Part shown: one piece after another, positions 53,091-58,697 of the stretch
Layout of the letters: each line of letters begins with the position of its first letter
How positions within the stretch are numbered: the first letter of the stretch is position 1
From: Desulfatirhabdium butyrativorans DSM 18734
Lineage (GTDB): Bacteria; Desulfobacterota; Desulfobacteria; Desulfobacterales; Desulfatirhabdiaceae
Assembly: GCF_000429925.1 (NCBI RefSeq)
Contig: NZ_AUCU01000033.1
Span: forward strand, 1 to 58,697
Direction: 5' to 3'
Length of the DNA: 58,697 bases
Translations under genes and position numbers: made by a program
Notes under the pieces: generated by a model
Database searches by the model: none
Told to the model about the DNA's origin: nothing
The model's input: the letters and a program-made list of their open reading frames with translations, nothing else

Positions 53091-55852
53091 TCCTCGCCTC
53101 CCTCCTTGGTGAACGTCACTTCCATGGAGGCTTTGAGACTCGAAGGAAGGCGTGTGAGAATCTGCTTCACCTGCTGTACGGTGAGGTCGTTGAATTCGAT
53201 CTTGGTCGTATTCAGCACGGCGCTGGGATCAATGCCCCACTTTTCGAAGCACGCGGTCAGGTTGATGCCGCTGGTCGCTTCGTTCGTCCGATGAACCTCT
53301 GTAGTCGTGATCACCGGGGGCACGGAAACTACAGGTCCTGTTGGCGGCGTGATTGGAAGTATCACCGGGGGCTGCGGCTCTGCGACGGAGGGGGGTTTCG
53401 GTGGAAGCACGGGATGATGAATCCTTGGGCCCGTAACAGTCGTACCTCCAACCACTGACGGAAGGCCAAGTCGAATCTGTCGCATCTCCTGCCCGGAGCG
53501 GAAAGCCCTGGACCTTATAGAGCGGAGCGCTTCCTCATCGCTCGAATGCTCAGGCAGGCGGCCAACCCAGGTCCCGCCGACATTGACCACGATTTTGCCC
53601 CGCGAGACGATCTTCAGAATCTCTTCATAGATGGGGGTCTCACCAAGGAACGGTATGGCATCCTTGGTGTCCGGCGGCGGCGGTTCAGTGAGTTCGTCGA
53701 GCAGGTCCCCCACCAGGCATGATTCCTTGGCGCGCTCCAAAACCAGGGACTGAAACTCGGCGGGATCGAAGAGGTCCTCGACAAGAGATTTCTCGACTGC
53801 GGTCGGGATTTCCCCGCCTTGCGCGGTCACCCGTTCCACGTCGAATATGCATTGATCTGGTTGCTGGTAATTCCAGCGCCGCAGCACGGCAAACTTGTCG
53901 AATCGCTTCTTCAGCGAGTCCCGAAGCGGCTTGTCGAATTCCTCTTTCAAGCCGCGGTATTTGGAATCATCACGCCACGCAATCGAGGTAAGGTAGGAGC
54001 ACCTTGAGCAGAAAAGAAGTTCTGCGTCCTGATAAATGCTTTTCACGCCGTCCGAAGGCAACAGGAATCGGACGGTGTTCCGCTTCGCAGGGACATGACT
54101 TGCAAGCCATTTCCCGAGAGCATCAACCCGCTTCCCCTCGCTGGTCTGCAGCGGCTCGGGTATGACAATGAGAACCGGCCTGTCCCATTTCGAAGGCTTG
54201 TCCAAATCATCGACATCAGCCCATGGGTCATTCTGCCAGTTTGGGCCCAGAGCTATGACGCGAGAGGAGGATTGCCTGGTTTCCGGAACAAGGATGTGCC
54301 GCAGCGTATTGCGTACGTGCTCAATATCTTTCCCCGGATAGACCGTTTGACCCACCTCGGCAGCCGAAACGCCCTGTTGCCATAGCTTGTCGTTTTTGGC
54401 CAAAGCACGGACTTTCGAGCGTGGATTTTCTTCCAAACCAAACCGCAGGCGACCGTCCGGGCTTTCTTCGCCATGGATGTTTATGCTGGCCTCAATCAAC
54501 TGAACGAGTTCGCCCTGAAACGAATTGTCGTCAACGGGCTGCTCCCGAGTAATGTCGAGCTGAAGTTCCTGTCGCGTGCCTCCCGCGTTTCTTCCGGGCG
54601 ACATGGATCGCATCCAGAGTGCGCTGACCAGTTCGCGCGCATGGGGTACAGAAGCTCCGATTGTCTTGACTGTTTCGAGATTTCGTTGGGCCACTTGCCG
54701 GAGCCTCTCCTGCTCGCCTACTGTGGCAATCGAATCCAGCAGCGATTGAACGCCGCACGCATCATCATCTACGAAGAAATCTGCCGGTGTGATGATCGGG
54801 ACTTTTTCTCCTCTTTCTCGGTAAGAGGAGGCGAGGATGCGAATAAGGTCGCGTGTCTCCTGAGCGGCTTCAGCCATGAGGATGTGATCTTCCAGTAGCT
54901 CCATAAGCTCCGGCGAGAATGGCCAGCAGGCCATGACCTCCGATACGACGCGAGATCTTTCGGATTCCGGAAGATGAAAAAAACGAAGCCGGAAACGCTC
55001 CGACGCATAGGAATCAAGAAGACTCCGTATCTCGTCCGTCGGGATGTTCTGGCGGTTCTCAAAGAGACGATATAGAAGCAGATTCTTCCGGTCTTCCTTC
55101 GCAGTGGGCCCCCGGAAATCAACGATGACGGGACCGTCACGGTGGACTTGTCTAAAGGCTTCCGTGTTGTTATTGAGCACCGAGACGACAAGAATCAGAA
55201 GATCTGGTCGGTCCTTAGATAGTTCAGACAGATTCTGGATGAAATTTTCGGCCCAGGTCCGGTATTTGATTCCTTCCGGCCCAGGCTGATCGCTCAGACC
55301 GTCGAACCACTTCTGGAATTCATCGAGAATCAGCGCTACGGGCTGAGCCTCGAACATCTCCTCCAATAGGGATCGCGGAGGGTATGGCCGACCCATCTGG
55401 TTGAACTTGCCTCTGAAAAAGTCTCCCTTGGGGTGACGCTCGAATATGAGGTCCCACAACAGAGGGTACTCATGGTTGTGGACCGGTTCCGAAATGGCAA
55501 AGAATCCGCCATCGAGAACAAGTCCACTCAAGTGCGGCGCGCCAAGTCTGTTTCCCCATTCGTTGGCCCATTTCTGAACCTGAGAGGACGATTCGACTGC
55601 GTGGTGCATCACGGCCATGATGTGAGATTTACCACGGCCCCGGTCCCCCATCAGGACAATGGGGCGCTTCGAGCGATCTGTGCTGACCGCGCGCAAAGCA
55701 GTCTGAACGTCCGCTGTTGGATATGTAATTGAAAGGATGAAATCCGGTGTTTTCTGAGCGGCTCCGGTGTTGTCCTTCCTGCGCAGGGCAATGGCTGTGC
55801 CCGGCATCTGGGAACCGAGGAATTCGTCTCGTAACTTTAGGTTCAGCATCAT
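53087..55852 (-). CDS. DUF499 ATPase (Module A core)
   Basis: This 921-residue protein has Walker A MGDRGRGKSH at 68-77 and Walker B-like ALILDEFQKWFDGL, with the arginine-rich STDRSKRPIVLM before the P-loop, the layout of DUF499/BrxC-PglY-like ATPases. Pro-rich (about 790-830, LPPKPPSVAEPQPPV) and C-terminal sensor segments (DLTVQQVKQILTRLPS) follow. DUF499 with DUF1156, PglZ and a helicase marks a defence locus related in content to DISARM and BREX. It is the first large gene after the HTH regulator. Confidence 0.88.
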   Translation of the reverse strand: MMLNLKLRDEFLGSQMPGTAIALRRKDNTGAAQKTPDFILSITYPTADVQTALRAVSTDRSKRPIVLMGDRGRGKSHIMAVMHHAVESSSQVQKWANEWGNRLGAPHLSGLVLDGGFFAISEPVHNHEYPLLWDLIFERHPKGDFFRGKFNQMGRPYPPRSLLEEMFEAQPVALILDEFQKWFDGLSDQPGPEGIKYRTWAENFIQNLSELSKDRPDLLILVVSVLNNNTEAFRQVHRDGPVIVDFRGPTAKEDRKNLLLYRLFENRQNIPTDEIRSLLDSYASERFRLRFFHLPESERSRVVSEVMACWPFSPELMELLEDHILMAEAAQETRDLIRILASSYRERGEKVPIITPADFFVDDDACGVQSLLDSIATVGEQERLRQVAQRNLETVKTIGASVPHARELVSALWMRSMSPGRNAGGTRQELQLDITREQPVDDNSFQGELVQLIEASINIHGEESPDGRLRFGLEENPRSKVRALAKNDKLWQQGVSAAEVGQTVYPGKDIEHVRNTLRHILVPETRQSSSRVIALGPNWQNDPWADVDDLDKPSKWDRPVLIVIPEPLQTSEGKRVDALGKWLASHVPAKRNTVRFLLPSDGVKSIYQDAELLFCSRCSYLTSIAWRDDSKYRGLKEEFDKPLRDSLKKRFDKFAVLRRWNYQQPDQCIFDVERVTAQGGEIPTAVEKSLVEDLFDPAEFQSLVLERAKESCLVGDLLDELTEPPPPDTKDAIPFLGETPIYEEILKIVSRGKIVVNVGGTWVGRLPEHSSDEEALRSIRSRAFRSGQEMRQIRLGLPSVVGGTTVTGPRIHHPVLPPKPPSVAEPQPPVILPITPPTGPVVSVPPVITTTEVHRTNEATSGINLTACFEKWGIDPSAVLNTTKIEFNDLTVQQVKQILTRLPSSLKASMEVTFTKEGGEE

Positions 55853-55868
55853 CAGCCTCCGCGCTGGG

Positions 55869-56081
55869 TTATCTCTTCCTGCCGTCAGGTGTCTGGCCCT
55901 GCTCGTTGTCTCCGGCCCCGCCTGTCTTCACCCACTCGTCCACTTCGTCTTTGCGGAATTTCCACAGGCGGCCCATCCGGTGTGCTGGCATTTGTTTTTC
56001 AGAAATCCACTTGTAGACCGTATCACGCTTGATGCCGAGATAGGCCGCAATCTCATCTACAGAGAGCCATCGATCTTCCAT
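55869..56081 (-). CDS. Excisionase/MerR-type helix-turn-helix protein
   Basis: This protein has 70 residues from MEDRWLSVDEIAAYLG. SVDEIAAYLGIKRDTVYKWI followed by MPAHRMGRLWKFRKDEVDEW is the standard DNA-binding excisionase fold. It lies 16 bp before DUF499 and behind the island's main promoter region, so it may regulate Module A rather than excise DNA. An upstream in-frame extension to 56195 looks non-coding. Confidence 0.85.
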   Translation of the reverse strand: MEDRWLSVDEIAAYLGIKRDTVYKWISEKQMPAHRMGRLWKFRKDEVDEWVKTGGAGDNEQGQTPDGRKR

Positions 56082-56206
56082 CACTGACTCCAGTCGCACA
56101 GGGTCTCGTCCCATTCCTGAACGGCCGCAGACCTTCGGTTTAACGAATCGGCCCCGTCCTGGATAGCCCCATCGGCTTCCATTCGGTCCAATCAAAACAA
56201 ACTGGT

Positions 56207-56280
56207 ATAAACTAAGCTAAAGACGAAGTGATTGTCAAACGGTATTTCTGGGTATTTCTGGGTTTCTCCGGGTTTGACCG
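56207..56280 (-). promoter_or_regulatory. Promoter with decamer repeats driving Module A
   Basis: On the minus strand TTGACA (56233-56238) is a consensus -35 with an AT-rich, weak -10 around 56207-56215. Directly upstream, 56241-56280 is four decamers in a row (GGTATTTCTG twice, GGTTTCTCCG, GGTTTGACCG on the + strand). The position fits an operator or activator site. Confidence 0.5.
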
Positions 56281-56288
56281 AACGGAAG

Positions 56289-57362
56289 TTACCGTGGCCA
56301 GCAAGGCTCACCGAGAGGTGCAAACCTCTTCGAGATCGGGTCCTCCCCCACAAAGAGCCAAGCGGGGAGGACGTTTCTATTTATCCGGACAGGGATCAGG
56401 ACGCGGCGGTAGAGGCAGGGACCGCCGGGGCGGAACCCCTCCAGCCGGTCGATGGCCGGAAGGCGGGTCTCGGGGGCGTCGAAGGCAAGAAGCTCCCCGT
56501 ACACGGGGCCCCAGGGCACGCCTGTGCCCTTCTTCGAGAGCCGGTCGGGGGTTGGCTCGGGATTGGACATGCGGGCCGTCACGTGCGCTTGTGTGGCCAC
56601 GTCGGCGAGCGGAGTGGTGGTCCCGACGGCGAGGATGTCCTCTTCCGGGACCTGCAGGACCGGGATTCCGGAGGATGTCTCGAAGAGGCGGCCGCGGACC
56701 ACGGCGTCCTCCGCCAGGACGGCGTCGAGGTATGCGGGGTCCGAGGCGTAAAGGACGGCCTTGCGGCGGGGATGCCAGCGCAGTTCCAGCGGTCGGTTGC
56801 CCTTGAGCACGATGACGGTTTGCGGATCGGTCCGGCAGGCGATGACGGCGGTGATCTGCCCGCGGCAGCGCCTGAGCCGCGCCTTGAACCGCCCGATATC
56901 CATGGCACCGTCCCGCGCGGCGTTCGCGGCCAGGCGGAACAGAATCTCGCTGTCCACCTCGGCGAAGCGCCGCACCTTCTAGCGCCGGAACAGGTAGTCG
57001 GCGTTGTAAATGGTGCCGTTGTGGGTGCCGATCACCTCCCCGGCGCGGATCGGGTGGTTGTTGCTGTTGACCCGATCGTCCCCTCGGGTGCGCCACCGGG
57101 TATGGCCGAGCAGAAGCGTGACGCGGTTGTTTATGCCGGCCAGGAGATCGGCGTAGGCCTTGTCCGTGACGAACCGCTCGGCCGTCCCCGGGCGCTTGAA
57201 CAGCCGGTGGCCGCCGTCGGTGTCGAGCCATGCCGCGCCCGTGGCATGGGGACCGCGCTCCTCGCTCAATACAAGCAGGCGGGTGAAGAGCCAGGCGAAA
57301 TGCTCCTGCTCCTCGGCGCGCCGCCGTTTTTTTCCAAAGATGACGCCTGCGAGCCCGCACAT
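56289..57362 (-). pseudogene. Class II glutamine amidotransferase fused to GGCT/AIG2 domain, interrupted by TAG
   Basis: A single frame of 358 codons carries one internal TAG at 56976-56978. Before it lies a class II amidotransferase domain: catalytic Cys2 in MCGLAGVIFG, ERGPHATGAAW, LLLGHTRWRT and IGTHNGTIYNADYLF. After it, FAEVDSEILFRLA continues the same domain, and a gamma-glutamylcyclotransferase-like domain follows (WGPVYGELLAFD, LEGFRPGGPCLYRR). The start overlaps the recombinase stop (ATGA). A nonsense mutation is the simplest reading. Confidence 0.7.
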
Positions 57363-58048
57363 CAGGGTTTCCCTCCCTGCGGATCGACGACAAAACCGCG
57401 GAAGACGCCCTCGGCGTACCCCTTCGGGTGCTCCTCGATCCAGCGCGCGGCGTCGGACCAGCCGAGCTCACCGGCCAGCCGGGCGACGACCGGTCGGTCG
57501 AGCATGTTGGTCTGCCCGGAGAGTCGGACCGCGTCGATGCCCTGCCAAACAATGGCAGGAATCGGTATCCGCGTAGGTTTGTCGTCCTGTACCTGGGCAA
57601 GGCCGTTTTTGATCAGGGCATCGAGGAAGGATGCGGCCTTTTCCTCCGGCGTATCGCCCCGGACCTGTGCAGCTTCGTCTTCGTTGACGATCAGCTTTCC
57701 GCCCTTCGGGTCCACGTCATACCCGAGAACCGGCATCCCGCCGACCCACTTGCCCGTGCGCCGCGTGGCGGACATCTTGTCGCGGGTGCGCTTCGAGATA
57801 ATCTCCCGCTCGAACTGGGCAAAGGACAAAAGGATACTCAAGATGAGCCGCCCCATGGAGCTGACCGTATTGAACTGCTGGGTGACCGCGACGTAGCTCA
57901 CGGCGTGCTTGTCGAAAAGTTCCATCATGCGGGCCAAGTCCAGGAGGGACCGGCTCCGCCGGTCGACCTTATAAGCCACCACGCAGTCGATGTCGCCCGA
58001 CTCGATGCCGGCGAAGAGCCGCTTGAGGGCGGGCTTCTCCCCGGCCAC
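57362..58048 (-). pseudogene. Serine recombinase, N-terminally deleted, with DUF5049-like tail
   Basis: AYKVDRRSRSLLDLARMMEL, VSSMGRLILSILLSFAQFER, IISKRTRDKMSATRRTGKWV and GGMPVLGYDVDPKGGKLIVN belong to the large serine recombinase family. The segment with the catalytic Ser is missing: an ATG after GGAGG at 58065-58067 opens MSGNNN in another frame and then joins this sequence. After EDEAAQVR the recombinase middle is also gone and a DUF5049-like tail follows (IPIPAIVWQGIDAVRL, LDRPVVARLAGELG). It is probably inactive. Confidence 0.75.
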
Positions 58049-58063
58049 GGTTATTGTTTCCGC

Positions 58064-58207
58064 TCATTCGTTCCTCCTTTCGGGTTTGAGGCTCCTGCCC
58101 TTGGCTGCGGCATCGGCGATACCGAACAAGAGGAACCCGTTCAACTTGCTCGCGGTGACCTCCTGGGCGATGGCTGAGAGGGACTTGTACCGTCGCACTC
58201 GAAGCCG
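58064..58207 (-). pseudogene. DUF2924 C-terminal remnant
   Basis: The minus frame ending in the TGA at 58064-58066 reads RRYKSLSAIAQEVTASKLNG then FLLFGIADAA. This matches the end of DUF2924 proteins, which usually precede this kind of recombinase. Its upstream part is replaced by the island repeat. Stop and next ATG overlap. Confidence 0.45.
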
Positions 58208-58377
58208 GGGTTGCACCCGGCCCTCGGACTTCGAAACGGAGGATCAGGGTAAATGTGCGGGCGGGCGTAAGTCAGCGTGGACACGCCTGAAACGACAAGA
58301 TCCCGAGGGGATCAGCCCACGGGGTCTTGCGTTCAAGAAGAACCGCTGAAATCAGCAGATGAATTTTTGGCTCCCCG
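58208..58377. repeat. Right direct repeat of the island
   Basis: This is the counterpart of 32199-32377 in the same orientation, about 170 bp with scattered substitutions and small gaps. It ends within TTGGCTCCCCG, the reverse complement of a tRNA acceptor end (CGGGGAGCCA). Confidence 0.85.
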
Positions 58378-58395
58378 AGTAGGACTCGAACCTAC
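58369..58395 (-). tRNA. tRNA-Asn-like 3' fragment (T arm and acceptor)
   Basis: On the minus strand GTAGGTTCGAGTCCTAC forms a T arm and TCGGGGAGCCA follows as acceptor with CCA, as in tRNA-Asn. CTGTTAATCC, like the Asn anticodon arm, lies just 5', but a hairpin (AATCCCGCC, loop, GGCGGGATT at 58397-58416) intervenes and no D arm is present. Not a complete tRNA; probably an attachment-site remnant. Confidence 0.6.
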
Positions 58396-58414
58396 AATCC
58401 CGCCGAAGGCGGGA

Positions 58415-58672
58415 TTAACAGCCACAGAGATCTTTTAGATAACGTGAAATACCCCTGTTTTTGATTTTACGTTCGAGCCGGATCGATTCAGAACGGTTTT
58501 CCACTTGGGTGGACCATATCAATCGCCATGGACCTTCAAAGCGTTTGGTGGTTTGAGCCAAATGGTTATTTGGGTCATTGTGTTGAGCCAAACGTCTTTC
58601 AAGGTCGCCTGTTTGTCCGCAATAATAGCGTCCACTCGATTGGCTTTGCAGCACATATACCCAAAAAGCCAT
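58415..58672 (-). CDS. Small GIY-YIG nuclease domain protein
   Basis: This 85-residue single-domain protein has WVYVLQSQSSGRYYCGQTGD (the GIY-YIG pair appears as VYV and YYCGQT), then LERRLAQHN and the C-terminal RLERKIKNRGISRYLKDL. It belongs to the UvrC/Slx1-like small nuclease group. Its stop codon and last codons lie in the anticodon-arm-like sequence next to the tRNA fragment, just outside the island repeat. Role unknown. Confidence 0.85.
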   Translation of the reverse strand: MAFWVYVLQSQSSGRYYCGQTGDLERRLAQHNDPNNHLAQTTKRFEGPWRLIWSTQVENRSESIRLERKIKNRGISRYLKDLCGC

Positions 58673-58697
58673 AAAAAAAGCCCTGCCAGTTGATTTC

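Noticed and set aside
42538-56081. Classic BREX or DISARM system
   Set aside because: Signature genes (BrxL, PglX, DrmA, DrmB, DrmC) are absent, so neither name is applied.
56976-56978. Pyrrolysine codon
   Set aside because: Nothing in the window supports pyrrolysine use, and a nonsense mutation in a decaying cassette is more likely.
56232-57896. Plus-strand ORF of 554 codons
   Set aside because: It is antisense to the amidotransferase and recombinase remnants, which have motifs; GC-rich DNA leaves few stops.
58369-58440. Complete tRNA-Asn gene
   Set aside because: No D arm or 5' acceptor strand is present and a hairpin interrupts the region between anticodon-like and T arms.

Overview
The window looks like a chromosomal segment of an anaerobic Desulfobacterota (deltaproteobacterial, sulfate-reducer-like) bacterium. 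The basis is gene content: a tungsten-type aldehyde:ferredoxin oxidoreductase with a MoaD/ThiS-like partner, SelB (selenocysteine decoding), an FmdE-type protein beside a metal ABC transporter, DUF2333, DUF4911 next to MiaB, and an SEC-C methionine aminopeptidase. The assignment is by family recognition and was not tested by search.

Layout. (1) 1-640: the 3' end of a group II intron, then a leader with promoter, small hairpin and strong intrinsic terminator. (2) 641-6553: FecCD-type permease, ABC ATPase, periplasmic binding protein, FmdE and TonB-dependent receptor, a metal/chelate uptake cluster. (3) 6852-11112 (minus): MoaD/ThiS-like protein, AOR, SCP2 protein and iron-type alcohol dehydrogenase, an aldehyde/alcohol module. 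(4) 11240-31604: mostly housekeeping genes (small membrane protein, SelB, DUF2333, Map, O-antigen-ligase-like, EamA, MBL hydrolase, RecJ, DUF4911, MiaB, bifunctional nuclease, 3-hydroxyacyl-CoA dehydrogenase, patatin-like, Pgi, P1 peptidase, nicotinate phosphoribosyltransferase). Their intergenic spaces hold several families of small inverted-repeat elements and 6-7 bp tandem arrays. (5) 32.2-58.4 kb: a 26-kb accessory island bounded by two imperfect direct repeats of about 175 bp. The right copy runs into the 3' end of a tRNA-Asn-like sequence. Remains of a serine-recombinase cassette lie inside the right end.

The island cargo is almost entirely on the minus strand and looks like stacked defence modules. 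Module A (56.1 to 42.5 kb) runs HTH protein, DUF499 ATPase, short PglZ, ATPase plus PD-(D/E)XK-like pair, DUF1156 methylase, DUF3780-like protein, four-helix bIVP protein, SNF2 helicase, and a helicase gene cut off after its N-terminus. Module B (42.3 to 33.3 kb) is a tight six-gene operon: HNH nuclease, DNA methylase, NurA, HerA, SIR2, second HerA. It begins where Module A's last helicase is broken.

The two most interesting observations are: (i) the HNH-methylase-NurA-HerA-SIR2-HerA operon, which combines two HerA-based effector pairs with a methylase; and (ii) a bIVP gene bracketed by inverted arrays of a CCCGAAA heptamer, inserted exactly between two operon genes so that the upstream gene ends and the helicase begins inside the repeat. 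Further in-frame copies of the same heptamer array lie inside the DUF1156 methylase. Functions are inferred from family and context; nothing here shows activity.
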